From the NCBI GenBank assembly GCA_024696005.1, contig JAILHF010000023.1:38525-102524 (forward strand): a stretch of 64,000 nucleotides of DNA. Direction: 5' to 3'. Origin of the DNA: Lachnospiraceae bacterium (GTDB taxonomy: Bacteria > Bacillota > Clostridia > Lachnospirales > Lachnospiraceae). Positions 32,527 to 41,690 of the stretch are shown here, in pieces (the stretch's first letter is position 1; every line of letters starts with the position of its first letter). The notes beneath the pieces are model-generated. The model saw only the letters and a list, made by a program, of their open reading frames with translations, did not search any database and was not told the DNA's origin. The translations under genes were made by a program, and so were the position numbers.

Positions 32527-32793
32527 TTAGATCCAGTTATAATCCCCGCCCGTGATCGCGAGGCTCAGGAGTGTATCATATTTCTCCACATCTTCGCCCT
32601 CAAGCATCTTTATGAGTTTTGCGCTTTCGGTCATTGCGGGCATCTCATCATCCGGTCCCAGCTCCATGTCCGGTTCTTCACCGCAGTACGGGCAGACCAG
32701 GCCCGGTGCGATACGCAGGTCAAGAAAACGACTGCCGCATTCGCTGCATTCATAAAAACCGCATTGTTCCGTTCCGTCAGGTACATAAAACAT
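32527..32793 (-). CDS. Small zinc-ribbon protein
   Basis: 88 residues. Two CxxC pairs, CSECGS near 16-21 and CPYCGE near 34-39, form a zinc ribbon; an acidic tail follows. No catalytic domain. Function unknown; a regulatory or scaffold role is possible. Confidence 0.75.
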   Translation of the reverse strand: MFYVPDGTEQCGFYECSECGSRFLDLRIAPGLVCPYCGEEPDMELGPDDEMPAMTESAKLIKMLEGEDVEKYDTLLSLAITGGDYNWI

Positions 32794-32835
32794 CCTTTAT
32801 CCCTTCTTTCTAAAACCTGCATATTTTCATCGGCA

Positions 32836-33327
32836 TCAGAACGCCTTTTCGTAGCACAAAAAATCCTGATCATACAAATGACACTCCCCTGCCTCGTCAA
32901 ATCCGAATGCCGCATAGGATCGTATCGCCTTTACGTTATGTTTGTTGACCAGGAAATGAATCCCCCTGCATCCGCGTCTTTTCAATTCGTCCATCCCGAA
33001 CTGCAGCATGATGCGGGCCAGTCCTTTGTTCTGCGCATCCGGGCGCACCGCAAGTCTGGCAAGCTCGCCCTCAGGGGAAAGCCCCGGATCCCAACAGGGA
33101 AGCCTGTCCACCTCCTCATCTTCCTCGACGGATATTGCCGCGATGATCTTCCCTTCGCTCCGCATGACAAACAACGCGTCCCTTGAAAGATCCTGATCGA
33201 TCGTTTCTCCCGACGGATAATCTTCATCCCAGGCGCAGAACTCCTGCCCTTTCAACATCTCGTAAAGAGCCAGGATCTCGTCCTTATCCTTCTCTGCCGC
33301 GGCCACGATCTCATATTCCATATCCAT
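32836..33327 (-). CDS. GNAT-family N-acetyltransferase
   Basis: 163 residues with motif A LARLAVRPDAQNKGLARIML near 88-107 (QNKGLA in place of the usual R-x-x-G-x-G, a mild departure) and motif B LVNKHNVKAIRSYAAFGF near 125-142. Substrate unknown. It lies in a run of small single-gene enzymes on the minus strand. Confidence 0.87.
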   Translation of the reverse strand: MDMEYEIVAAAEKDKDEILALYEMLKGQEFCAWDEDYPSGETIDQDLSRDALFVMRSEGKIIAAISVEEDEEVDRLPCWDPGLSPEGELARLAVRPDAQNKGLARIMLQFGMDELKRRGCRGIHFLVNKHNVKAIRSYAAFGFDEAGECHLYDQDFLCYEKAF

Positions 33328-33358
33328 GCCCGTTTCCCGTTAAAAATCCTTTCTTTAT

Positions 33359-33832
33359 CTAAAACTTATATCTCATGTCCCGGTATCTGTGTTCCTTCTC
33401 CTGAAATCCGACCTTTGCGTAAACGGGGTATCCCGCATCCGTGGCAGACAGATCTATGCGTCCCAGGCCTCTGCTCCTGCCGTGCTCGACAAGGTTTTGC
33501 ATCAGCTTTGTGCACAGACCCTTCTCGCGGTATTCCGGCTCCGTATATACACTCAGCACTTCACCGTATAATCCGCTCAAAAGCACGGAGTTGGCCGGCA
33601 TCTCAATGACATGGAGATAAGCGACCGATACGATCCTTTTTCCATCCCTGGCCACAAACGCGATCAATTCCGACCCCAGTTTTCGCTCAAAATAATCCGG
33701 GAGCTGTTTTTCCATGCCCTCCCGTTCCCGGTCGGAAACCGATCCGAAATCATCGATCATGTAGGCTATCCTCATGCGGATAAGCTCATTGATGTCTTCT
33801 TTTGTTGCTTCGTCAAAAATGATGTCACTCAT
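33359..33832 (-). CDS. GNAT-family N-acetyltransferase
   Basis: 157 residues. Motif A is GEVLSVYTEPEYREKGLCTKLM near 92-113, with REKGLC replacing the second Gly of the consensus. LSATDAGYPVYAKVGF near the C-terminus is motif B. The start MSDIIFDEAT was chosen because GGAGAG precedes it; an upstream Met has none. Substrate unknown. Confidence 0.87.
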   Translation of the reverse strand: MSDIIFDEATKEDINELIRMRIAYMIDDFGSVSDREREGMEKQLPDYFERKLGSELIAFVARDGKRIVSVAYLHVIEMPANSVLLSGLYGEVLSVYTEPEYREKGLCTKLMQNLVEHGRSRGLGRIDLSATDAGYPVYAKVGFQEKEHRYRDMRYKF

Positions 33833-33888
33833 GTCATCTCTCCTCAAAAACACGTTTTCTTCACGGGCATTCCGAAACCGGAGTTCCT

Positions 33889-35001
33889 TTACGAAAGAGT
33901 ACGGCCGTTCTCCTGCCCTGCGAAAACCGTCGTCTTAAGCTTCACAAGATCAAGGCCGTTCTCCGCTCCGTAAAACATGTGCTCAAAATACTTCATGAAC
34001 AGTTCCGCATCTTCCCCGATCACCGCATGCCCTTCCCTGTGGAAATGGATCGCAAGATGATCCCCCAGTCCTTCTTTCTCATAAAAGACATTGGCTTTCT
34101 TATAGCATTCCCACATCGCAGGAGCATTCACCCAGTCTTCCCCGGTACAGGCCGCGATGATGAAGTAGTATCTCTCCTTGTCCATGGCCGATAACGGAAG
34201 ATGCTCCTGATCGATCGGAATATCCCCGGGATCCCGGTACCGGAGAAAGCTGTCATTGAACCAGCCCCGCTCAGCCTCGGACTGCAGGCAGTCCAAGGGC
34301 TCATTCTTTCCGTAGGTGTATTCCTCCGGGCCGCCTATCGTCCGCAGATCATAGGTCTTTCCTTCCGAAACAAAATTGTAAAGCGCAAGCCCTCCGGCGC
34401 CGGAACAGGCCGGAATGGTCATGCGGATCCGATCATCAAAGGCGCCGCAGACGGCCGTTGCCTTCCCCCATCTTGACACGCCGGTCACCATGGAAGCTTG
34501 CGCATTCAGGGAATACACTTTATCCAGTCCCGCATATACCGCATCCAGAACCTTGGACGCTCCCCAGGCCCATGCCATCAGAACGCCGGTCTGCTCTGCT
34601 TCCTCTTTTCCATAGGGATACAGATCGTAAAAAGCCCCCTGATGCTTTGTATCATCGGATGCGATCCTGACCGCGTCCATGACGAAAACGGCATAACCGC
34701 GGGACAAAAGCAGCTCGATCGGCTTGATGGGATGCATGCATATGAGAAACGGAGAACCTTGCGAAAAAAGCCCGGAGGCTTTCTTTTCAGGCGCGTAAAA
34801 ATGCACAAGGATCTCTGTTTTCCTCTCAGCCGTTTCGACCCGGATCTTTACCAGGTCTCCGCCAACCGCTTCAAAAGGAGAGGCAGGCTCATCACGCACC
34901 GGATCCGGTCCCAGCAGTTCATGGGAAACCTTCTCACCTTCTCTCCAGACACCGTACATGTTCTTTTGATAAAATGCACGGATCGATTCTTTATCCATCA
35001 T
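33889..35001 (-). CDS. Alpha/beta hydrolase of the CE15 glucuronoyl-esterase type
   Basis: 370 residues. The nucleophile Ser lies in MVTGVSRWGKAT near 168-179, matching the G-x-S-R-x-G-K motif of CE15; the catalytic His is in HFHREGHAVIG near 322-332. The acidic residue is not certain. CE15 enzymes split ester links between glucuronoxylan and lignin, but this one has no signal peptide, so it may act on an intracellular substrate. The GH43 gene at 1105-2028 would fit a hemicellulose role but is not linked. Start behind GAGGAG. Confidence 0.75.
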   Translation of the reverse strand: MMDKESIRAFYQKNMYGVWREGEKVSHELLGPDPVRDEPASPFEAVGGDLVKIRVETAERKTEILVHFYAPEKKASGLFSQGSPFLICMHPIKPIELLLSRGYAVFVMDAVRIASDDTKHQGAFYDLYPYGKEEAEQTGVLMAWAWGASKVLDAVYAGLDKVYSLNAQASMVTGVSRWGKATAVCGAFDDRIRMTIPACSGAGGLALYNFVSEGKTYDLRTIGGPEEYTYGKNEPLDCLQSEAERGWFNDSFLRYRDPGDIPIDQEHLPLSAMDKERYYFIIAACTGEDWVNAPAMWECYKKANVFYEKEGLGDHLAIHFHREGHAVIGEDAELFMKYFEHMFYGAENGLDLVKLKTTVFAGQENGRTLS

Positions 35002-35062
35002 TGGGCGCTCCTCACCTATTTTGCTGCACGAGACGGCCGAAAAAGGAATTCGCTTCGGAATG

Positions 35063-35320
35063 TCACTTCCGAAGCGATCTGTCTGTCAGTAGAAAAACGA
35101 TCCTGCCCACCAATCCGACACCGCCGATCAGAAGCCCGATCCCGAACAATCCTTCTCCGATGCCCATGTTGACCGCATATCGGATCTGCAGCTCCGTCGG
35201 GGCATCCTGATAGGGAATGCCGGCCTTGACGACAAGATAATACATTCCGGCCAGGATCACGATCACGCCGGATATGATGAGGCCTGTCATGACAGATTTC
35301 AACAGATTTATGATCTTCAT
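35063..35320 (-). CDS. Small two-helix membrane protein
   Basis: 85 residues with hydrophobic segments near 9-31 and 52-76. No motif recognised. It overlaps the SCP2-domain gene by 4 bp, so the two are co-translated. Confidence 0.65.
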   Translation of the reverse strand: MKIINLLKSVMTGLIISGVIVILAGMYYLVVKAGIPYQDAPTELQIRYAVNMGIGEGLFGIGLLIGGVGLVGRIVFLLTDRSLRK

Positions 35321-35634
35321 TTCAATAACCCGGAGAATTCAAGAGCTTTCCCCACATCCCCTTCAACTTTCAGCTTGCCGGTCCCGAAGGCCAGGATCGG
35401 ATCCAGCTTGCCGTCCAGAAGCTTGTTGAAATCGCTCAGGCTGATCGTGATGGCACAGTTACGGTCATGGTAATCATAAGGTTCCACACTGATCTTATGA
35501 TCTTTTACTTCCACATAAAAGACTCCGGATTCCTTGCCTGTGATATTGACCTGCACCGCAAGGAAGTCGCGGTCAGATACATCGGTTTTTGCTGCGATGG
35601 CGCGGACTTTGGTAAGAAGTTCATCAAATTTCAT
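35317..35634 (-). CDS. SCP2 sterol-binding domain protein
   Basis: 105 residues that match the SCP2 fold: a hydrophobic-tunnel alpha/beta domain with VYVEVKDHKISVEPYD-like strands and the C-terminal LLDGKLDPILAFGTGKLKVEGD near 72-93. Such stand-alone domains bind lipid or acyl chains; a partner enzyme is unknown. It precedes the small membrane protein and its own TATAAT lies about 35 bp upstream. Confidence 0.85.
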   Translation of the reverse strand: MKFDELLTKVRAIAAKTDVSDRDFLAVQVNITGKESGVFYVEVKDHKISVEPYDYHDRNCAITISLSDFNKLLDGKLDPILAFGTGKLKVEGDVGKALEFSGLLK

Positions 35635-35727
35635 TCTTTGCTCCTCCCGGCTCTGCCCAGAACAAAACTACGCTAAGATTATAGCACATCTCCCCCCGCA
35701 GATAAAGATGGCAATTCTCCGGCAGGT

Positions 35728-36582
35728 TCATGATGCAGGCGCGCATTCCTCAACAAACATGCCTGTCAGTCTCGGAACTCCGAAGCGGCTCACAAACAGA
35801 TCACACTTGCACAGAAACACATAAAACACATGCTTTCCCCGGCCGGACATCGTTTCATAGTTTCCCTGTCCCTTGGCAAGGATCACATCCGCCTCATCGT
35901 AGGCTTTTTTTGCGTCTTCCGGCAGCATTTCACGGATCAGGCCCGCAACGGCTTCGCCACCGGAAAGCAGCTCTGCCACCCGGTCCATCCCGCAGTATGC
36001 GGCATCCTCTGCGGTCGCGTCATTCAGGACTTCCTTTCCACGAACCATCACCTGTACTTTCAATTGCGGAAAACGTTTTTTCAACTGCTCGATCATGAGC
36101 CGGTCAAGGACGATCTCACCGCAGTTATCACATACGAGCAAAAAGCGCTCCGCCTTTTCGCATTCCGCCAGAAAGGACGCATACGTTTTCCGGTCATCCT
36201 CTCTCATCTCCGAGTCACGGAAAAGAGACAGAAATTCCTCCGGATCGACATGGTTCATGGCGCCGAAATCAATGTAGTTCCCGATGCGGGCCATGATGAG
36301 TGCTTTTGCAAGAGGATCCTCCGAAGCTTCGATCTCTGCCCTCAGCTCATCCTCCATGCCAAGGACCAGATCGTTATACGTTTTCTTTATCCCGGAATAA
36401 TCCGCTCCCTTTCCGAAATACCTTTCATGAACACGGTTAAAGAGATAGACCATGTAGGGACTGGTATCGTTTTCCGACCGGTTCTCCAACAGTTCCCTGA
36501 TCTCTGCCAGATATTCCGCATTGTCCGTTTTTTCCTTTTGCCTGTCATACAGGCACTTGGCACAGCTCTCCGATATCCGCAT
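35728..36582 (-). CDS. DUF89 damage-control phosphatase family
   Basis: 284 residues. N-terminal CAKCLYD (two Cys near 7 and 10) is typical of bacterial DUF89 proteins. LVCDNCGEIVLDRLMIEQL near 125-143 carries the Asp-Asn of the metal site, and AKGQGNYETMSG near 237-248 is the second active-site loop. The family removes phosphate from damaged or excess sugar phosphates using a divalent metal. Two adjacent ATGs fit the AGGAG site; I use the second. Confidence 0.87.
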   Translation of the reverse strand: MRISESCAKCLYDRQKEKTDNAEYLAEIRELLENRSENDTSPYMVYLFNRVHERYFGKGADYSGIKKTYNDLVLGMEDELRAEIEASEDPLAKALIMARIGNYIDFGAMNHVDPEEFLSLFRDSEMREDDRKTYASFLAECEKAERFLLVCDNCGEIVLDRLMIEQLKKRFPQLKVQVMVRGKEVLNDATAEDAAYCGMDRVAELLSGGEAVAGLIREMLPEDAKKAYDEADVILAKGQGNYETMSGRGKHVFYVFLCKCDLFVSRFGVPRLTGMFVEECAPAS

Positions 36583-36598
36583 CATCGCGCTCCTTTTC

Positions 36599-37072
36599 TC
36601 AGCCCAGGATCTTTTCCATGCATACCTTTTGCGGGACCAGTCCCATGGCCTCATAAAACTTCATGGCACCGGGATTGCAGGCCCATACATTCAGCGTGAT
36701 GTTATAGAAGCCCTGCTCTTTGGCATAACGGAGCACCTCATTGTAGATCATGCTTCCGACATGCTTTCCCCTTGCCTCTTCATCAACGCAGATGTCATCG
36801 ATGTAAAGGGTCCGGACATCCGTAAGAACAGCGCTGTCCTTTACCTGTTTGCAAATGCAGAAGGCATGGGCAAGCACTTTTTCATTCTCATCCACGCAGA
36901 CAAAGACCGGTGTATCCTCGTCCGCAAGGATGCCGGCCAGCTCCTCCGCATTGTATTTTGTAGCGGGTCCCTTAAAGAGATCCGGCCTTCCCTCATGATG
37001 CACCATGTCGACCTGGACCAGAAGCTTCAGAATCCCATCGATGTCTTTTGTCTGTGCACGTCTTACGATCAT
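36599..37072 (-). CDS. GNAT-family N-acetyltransferase, paralog of 58408-58914
   Basis: 157 residues. Motif A is IDDICVDEEARGKHVGSMIY near 92-111 and motif B WACNPGAMKFYEAMGL near 132-147. The start is the Met of MIVRRAQTK, since the frame upstream belongs to the next gene's opposite reading. It is very similar along its whole length to the gene at 58408-58914, with long identical runs. Substrate unknown. Confidence 0.9.
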   Translation of the reverse strand: MIVRRAQTKDIDGILKLLVQVDMVHHEGRPDLFKGPATKYNAEELAGILADEDTPVFVCVDENEKVLAHAFCICKQVKDSAVLTDVRTLYIDDICVDEEARGKHVGSMIYNEVLRYAKEQGFYNITLNVWACNPGAMKFYEAMGLVPQKVCMEKILG

Positions 37073-37122
37073 TTTATCCCACCTCTCAAACAGACTCCGC
37101 AAGCTTCTTCGCAGAGCAAAGC

Positions 37123-38004
37123 TCACAGATTCAAAAGGACCACGGCTGCCAGGATCAGAAGGATCCCCGTACCGGACATGATCGTCAGGGGCTCGGAAAA
37201 GACAAGCACCCCGACCAGGGTTGCCACCAGCGGCTCCACCGTGGCAATGATCCCCGCTTTGCTGGCCTCCACCTTTTCCAGGCCCAGGGTATACGCAAGG
37301 AACGGGATCACCGCCGTGATCAAAGCCGTCAGGCAGCATAAGAGGAGCAGCGTTCCCTTATCCCCCGCGGCGGAAAACTTTCCCAGCATGTCTGCCGGGC
37401 GGCATATGATCCATGAACCGACAGCGGCAAAGAGAAATGTGTAGGTCGTGACCGTATAGGAAGAATGTTTCCGCAATGCCATTGTGCCGAGGATGCTGTA
37501 CAGACCGTAGCCGAACCCCGATCCCAGTCCCAGCAGCACGCCTTTTGGTGATATTCCCTCGCCGGAGATGCCGGAAACCAGCACACAGCCCGCAAAGGCA
37601 AGAAAAAGCGCCGTCACCTTCTTTTTGTCCAGCTTTTCATGAAAGAACAGGACGGACATCAACATGATCCAGATGGGGGAAGTATAAAGCAGGATCGCTG
37701 CCGCAGAAAGCGGCATGATGGTGATGGCGGTAAAATAACATACCGTAAAAAACAGGATGCTTCCGAATCCAAGCCCCAGAAACAGCGGTACGTCCCGAAG
37801 CCGGATCCGGAACCCCGCCCGGTCCTTTATCAACAGCAGCAGCGCAAAGAACAGGGCCGCCAGCGTAACACGAACAGACACGATCTGGATCGATCCGAAA
37901 CCATATGTTCCCAGTCTTCTCACAAATATGCCCATGCATCCCCAAAAACATCCTGCCAGGATGATCTGCATGGGGCCCATGACAGATCTGCCTTTTTTCG
38001 TCAT
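37123..38004 (-). CDS. EamA/DMT-family transporter
   Basis: 293 residues forming ten hydrophobic segments in two five-helix repeats, the EamA layout: the first repeat has FWGCMGIFVRRL near 19-30 and PLSAAAILLYTSPIWIMLM, the second FGYGLYSILGTMAL and GIIATVEPLVATLVGVLVF. Family members export amino acids or other metabolites; substrate unknown. Confidence 0.9.
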   Translation of the reverse strand: MTKKGRSVMGPMQIILAGCFWGCMGIFVRRLGTYGFGSIQIVSVRVTLAALFFALLLLIKDRAGFRIRLRDVPLFLGLGFGSILFFTVCYFTAITIMPLSAAAILLYTSPIWIMLMSVLFFHEKLDKKKVTALFLAFAGCVLVSGISGEGISPKGVLLGLGSGFGYGLYSILGTMALRKHSSYTVTTYTFLFAAVGSWIICRPADMLGKFSAAGDKGTLLLLCCLTALITAVIPFLAYTLGLEKVEASKAGIIATVEPLVATLVGVLVFSEPLTIMSGTGILLILAAVVLLNL

Positions 38005-38165
38005 TCTCTTCTTCTCCGTCCGCTTCTGCCACGATCACACACAACGAACCCATTCTATCATAAATCGCTGTGAAATCAACGGCTTCTTCTTCCGGAGAGG
38101 CGATGCCTGCTGCCCGGAGTATCGGCCCGCAGCCACGCAGCAGGTGCGTGTCCCGGGCCTGAGGT

Positions 38166-38834
38166 TCACTGTTTGGGCTTCTTCTTTGCGGCCAGTACCG
38201 GCCTTGCGACGTGCACATTGAAAAACTCGATCAGCGGCCCCATGAAGAATGCCGTGATGATGGTACCCACACCTGCGATGGTGGGGATCAGCGCAACGGT
38301 TCCGCCGGCCAGCAGAAACAGTCCCACGCCGAGGGCCACGCAGACCAGATCGGTCACGATGCGCACATACTGGAACTTTCCCTTCTTCCAGGTATTGCAT
38401 ATGATCAGGGCGATGGCATCGTAGGTGGACACGCCCAGGTCAGCCGTCATGTAGAATGCGGAACCGAAACAGATGATCACCACGCCGATCACCAGGCATG
38501 CGATCCTTACCGCCATCGAGGGCTCCGGGAGCAGGCTATGCAGAAAGTCGTAGGTAAACTGCGTTATGTATCCGAGAAGAAACAGATTGATAAAGGTCGC
38601 TATTCCGATATAATGCCTGTCAAATACCAGCGCAAAAAGCAGAAGAACGGCATTCGTGATAACATACAAGGTACCGAAATCGATGGGGACCAGCGCATCC
38701 AGCCCGGCCATGAACGACTGGAACGGATCCACACCCAGGGCCGCTATCTTGAAAATGCCGACACTGATCGCACAGATCACCACACCAAAGAGTGACATCA
38801 TGATACGCTTTACGAGAGCTTCTTTTTGGATCAT
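38166..38834 (-). CDS. YczE/YitT-like integral membrane protein
   Basis: 222 residues with five or six hydrophobic segments. The motif ALGVDPFQSFMAGL near 32-45 repeats as DLGVSTYDAIALII near 131-144, the internal duplication of the YczE family. BioY/YczE-type proteins of this fold are membrane proteins of uncertain function. Divergent from the fRMsr gene across a 180-bp gap. Confidence 0.85.
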   Translation of the reverse strand: MIQKEALVKRIMMSLFGVVICAISVGIFKIAALGVDPFQSFMAGLDALVPIDFGTLYVITNAVLLLFALVFDRHYIGIATFINLFLLGYITQFTYDFLHSLLPEPSMAVRIACLVIGVVIICFGSAFYMTADLGVSTYDAIALIICNTWKKGKFQYVRIVTDLVCVALGVGLFLLAGGTVALIPTIAGVGTIITAFFMGPLIEFFNVHVARPVLAAKKKPKQ

Positions 38835-39014
38835 CTTTCACATCTCCTCCGTTTCAGGGCAATGATAAGACAGTTTCCGCCCCGCTTCTTCTCATTCTTT
38901 GTTATGCGAAGCATCATCTTTTGATATGGAAAGGCTGCGGCTTTTCCCGTTTCCTTCCCCGCAGCGCCGTGCTATAATGGGAGACAGTCAAAATAAAAAA
39001 GGCAGGGACAGTCC

Positions 39015-39476
39015 ATGACAGATTACGATCTTCTGATAAGACAGGTCCGGGAATTATGCGAAGACGGGCTGTGGGATATCACACTCTATGCCAATCTCTC
39101 CGCGCTTCTTTTCGACAGCCTGGAAGAGCTGAACTGGGCCGGCTTCTATCTGATGCGGAACGGGGAACTGCAGCTCGGGCCGTTTCAGGGAAAGCCCGCC
39201 TGCATGCGCATCCCCGTCGGCAAAGGGGTATGCGGCACGGCCGTAAAGGAAAAGCGCATCCAACGCGTTGCGGATGTGCACGCATTTCCGGGGCACATCG
39301 CCTGTGACAGCGCCTCCGCCTCCGAGATCGTGCTCCCCCTCTTCCGGGACGGGGAAGTCTTTGGTGTCTTGGATATCGACAGTCCCGTAAAGGACCGCTT
39401 TGATGAAAAGGACGAAGAAGGCTTGCGGCGCATCGCAGCCCTCATCGAGGAATGCGTGGGAGCGGCCCCGGGCTGA
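39015..39476 (+). CDS. Free methionine-(R)-sulfoxide reductase (GAF type)
   Basis: 153 residues, one GAF domain. Three Cys at 63, 73 and 97 keep the exact spacing (10 and 24) of the catalytic cysteines of E. coli fRMsr (Cys84, 94, 118), in KPACMRI, GKGVCGTA and HIACDSA. The enzyme repairs free Met-(R)-sulfoxide using thioredoxin. A TATAAT lies at 38973-38978. No other oxidative-repair gene is adjacent. Confidence 0.92.
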   Translation: MTDYDLLIRQVRELCEDGLWDITLYANLSALLFDSLEELNWAGFYLMRNGELQLGPFQGKPACMRIPVGKGVCGTAVKEKRIQRVADVHAFPGHIACDSASASEIVLPLFRDGEVFGVLDIDSPVKDRFDEKDEEGLRRIAALIEECVGAAPG

Positions 39477-39523
39477 GCCGGCAGACTTCCCCTTAACGCT
39501 ATTCGCCAGCCAGGGCCGGGCGA

Positions 39524-39552
39524 TTGCAAGCTGTCAGCCGGAATGTTATAAT
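39524..39552 (+). promoter_or_regulatory. Sigma-A promoter of the HD hydrolase gene
   Basis: TTGCAA (39524-39529), 17 bp, TATAAT (39547-39552), then AAGGAGG before the start at 39580. Confidence 0.72.
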
Positions 39553-39579
39553 GTGGCTCTGCCAAGGAGGATAAGATTG

Positions 39580-40176
39580 ATGATAACAAGAGAGAAAGCT
39601 TTTGAACTGTTAAAGAAGTATAACAAGGATCCGTTTCATATCCAGCACGCCCTGACCGTGGAAGCCGTCATGAAATGGTATGCAGTAGAGCTCGGTCATG
39701 CCGATGAAGCGGAACACTGGGGCATTGTGGGACTTCTGCATGACATCGACTTTGAACTGTATCCGGATGAACACTGTCTGAAAGCACCGGAGCTGTTAAA
39801 AGAAGGCGGCGTGAGCGATGACATCATCCACTCCGTCTGCTCCCATGGATACGGGATCACCGTCGGCAACGGCGTGACCATCGATGTGGAGCCGGTAGCG
39901 GAAATGGAAAAAGTCCTCTTTGCCGCGGATGAACTCACAGGACTCATCTGGGCCGCCGCATTGATGCGCCCTTCCAAAAGCTGCAAGGACATGGAGCTGA
40001 AGTCGCTGAAAAAGAAATACAAGAGCAAAGGCTTTGCGGCCGGGTGTTCCCGGGAAGTGATCGAGCGGGGAGCGGATCAGCTGGGCTGGGAACTGGACAA
40101 GCTTCTGGAGATGACCCTGCAGGCCATGGCCGCATGCGAAGATACCATAAAAGCCGAAATGGAGGCGGAGCAGTAG
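39580..40176 (+). CDS. HD-domain hydrolase
   Basis: 198 residues. A His in FHIQHALTVEAVMKWYA (about 19-35), the HD pair in GLLHDIDFELYP (about 50-61) and a third His in SVCSHGYGIT form a metal-dependent phosphohydrolase site. Substrate unknown; the small size fits nucleotide or general phosphohydrolases. The ATG follows GGAGG by 9 nt. It is convergent with the GH25 gene with only 4 bp between stop codons. Confidence 0.87.
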   Translation: MITREKAFELLKKYNKDPFHIQHALTVEAVMKWYAVELGHADEAEHWGIVGLLHDIDFELYPDEHCLKAPELLKEGGVSDDIIHSVCSHGYGITVGNGVTIDVEPVAEMEKVLFAADELTGLIWAAALMRPSKSCKDMELKSLKKKYKSKGFAAGCSREVIERGADQLGWELDKLLEMTLQAMAACEDTIKAEMEAEQ

Positions 40177-40180
40177 ATCC

Positions 40181-41653
40181 TCACTGTTCCACCGAGCGCA
40201 GTTCCAGGGAATCGGAGATATAGCAGCGGTAAGCGTGCGAAGCGCAGAACGCCCTTATCTCCTCCCTCAGGCTCTCATCTGCCGTATATTCCAGCAGATA
40301 GATATCTGCCCCCTTGGAAGCGTATCGTTCCAGATAGTCGCAGAAGTATTCCCTGTCCTCTTCCGAGGCTTCCGTAAACTCCCCCTCATCCCAGAGGATC
40401 TTCGTAAAGACGCTTTCCTGGTTGATCCCCGATATCACATCCTTCCAGTCACCGCCCTTTTCACAATAGGCATCCAGAAAGGTATCCCCGCCGTTTATGA
40501 TCACGGTATCACGCAATTGCCTGAGGCCTGTAAGGATTTCGGCTAGTCCGTCCAGAACATCCTCCGAAGGATATTGATAGTAAACATCGCAGTTATCAAC
40601 AAAAAAGCCGTCTATGCCTTTCCCTGCAAGCGAGGGTGCAAGCTCGTCTGTGATAAAATCCCTCCATGCCGCATCCGTCACATCCACCCATGCTTCTTCT
40701 TCCCAGTGCTCATACTCTCCAAGCGTAAGGTCCCGGAAGCGCTCATGATAATCCCTGAAGTCCTCCAGGGAACCGATATTGATATAGCTGTATACGACAT
40801 GTCCTTCCTGCCTGAACGCGGCGATCTCCTCAGCATCATGATACTGGGCATCGATCACAACGGCATCATACGCCGAAAGCGCTTTCAGCGGTCCGTCGTA
40901 TCCGATGAATACTCCGTATTCATGCGCCTCATCCGCGCGTTCCGGCATGCTGATCAACGACAGATCGGCGATGCAGACATCACCGTCAACGCATCGTTCG
41001 TCACCGTTCACACCGTCAAGTCTCAACTTATCACTGTATTGCCAGATGACCCAGTCCTGCGCAGGCGGGAAATAAACATTTCTGATCCATAAAGGATAGT
41101 CATCATAAAAGCCTTCCAGATAGGCATGATAAAAGCTCTGCGTTGAATACAGCAACGGCTTGCAGGCATAATGCGCTTCGAGGATATCCAGCATGGCGGA
41201 CAATTCCTTTCTGAGCTCCTGCCCGTCAGGCGGATTCTTCTTTTTATCCCCGTAATACTCAACATCCACAGCCGGGATGAGCTTCCCGTCCTGCGGGCCT
41301 GCGGTTTCAATGAAATGCAGGGCCTGCGTCTCTCCGGGACTGTCAAAACTGAAGAAATGATACGCTCCGACACGGATCCCGTTCTCCGGGGCTTCGGCAA
41401 GATCACGAAAAAAGCATTCATCCGTGTACGTGCTTCCTTCCGTGGCCTTGACATAGGCAAACTGTATCCCCTGCTCTTTGATCCGCTTCCAGTCGACATT
41501 CCCCTGGTAATGCGAAACATCGATCCCCTTCACGGGATATCTGCCGGCAGAAAGCCTGCACGGGATCTGAAAAAACAAAAACAGGCATGCCGCAGACACG
41601 ACAAGCCCCGCCGACAATGCCATCATCACTGTTTTTCTTCTGTTTCCCATCAT
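40181..41653 (-). CDS. GH25 muramidase fused to a GH114-like glycosidase domain
   Basis: About 490 residues. An N-terminal membrane helix (about 10-31) is followed by a GH25 lysozyme domain (about 40-235: KGIDVSHYQGNVDWK, AYVKATEGSTY, IPAVDVEYYG). The second half (about 245-490) is a TIM-barrel GH114/TM1410-like domain: AYDAVVIDAQYHD, VYSYINIGSLEDF, VDVTDAAWRDFI, GFFVDNCDVYY. GH25 cuts peptidoglycan; GH114 relatives cut alpha-1,4-polygalactosamine. The likely start is an ATG at 41653; a GTG at 41662 is possible and neither has a strong ribosome site. Confidence 0.85.
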   Translation of the reverse strand: MMGNRRKTVMMALSAGLVVSAACLFLFFQIPCRLSAGRYPVKGIDVSHYQGNVDWKRIKEQGIQFAYVKATEGSTYTDECFFRDLAEAPENGIRVGAYHFFSFDSPGETQALHFIETAGPQDGKLIPAVDVEYYGDKKKNPPDGQELRKELSAMLDILEAHYACKPLLYSTQSFYHAYLEGFYDDYPLWIRNVYFPPAQDWVIWQYSDKLRLDGVNGDERCVDGDVCIADLSLISMPERADEAHEYGVFIGYDGPLKALSAYDAVVIDAQYHDAEEIAAFRQEGHVVYSYINIGSLEDFRDYHERFRDLTLGEYEHWEEEAWVDVTDAAWRDFITDELAPSLAGKGIDGFFVDNCDVYYQYPSEDVLDGLAEILTGLRQLRDTVIINGGDTFLDAYCEKGGDWKDVISGINQESVFTKILWDEGEFTEASEEDREYFCDYLERYASKGADIYLLEYTADESLREEIRAFCASHAYRCYISDSLELRSVEQ

Positions 41654-41690
41654 TTCACACACAAATGCGATCCGGATCCATTCCCAAACC

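Noticed and set aside
26306..37072. Integron gene-cassette array, suggested by many small single-gene units
   Set aside because: No integrase and no attC-like palindromes between the genes were seen; genes have their own ribosome sites and some have promoters.
36585..37339. A longer acetyltransferase starting at 37339
   Set aside because: The first 89 codons are the opposite-frame shadow of the EamA gene; homology to the paralog begins at the Met at 37072.
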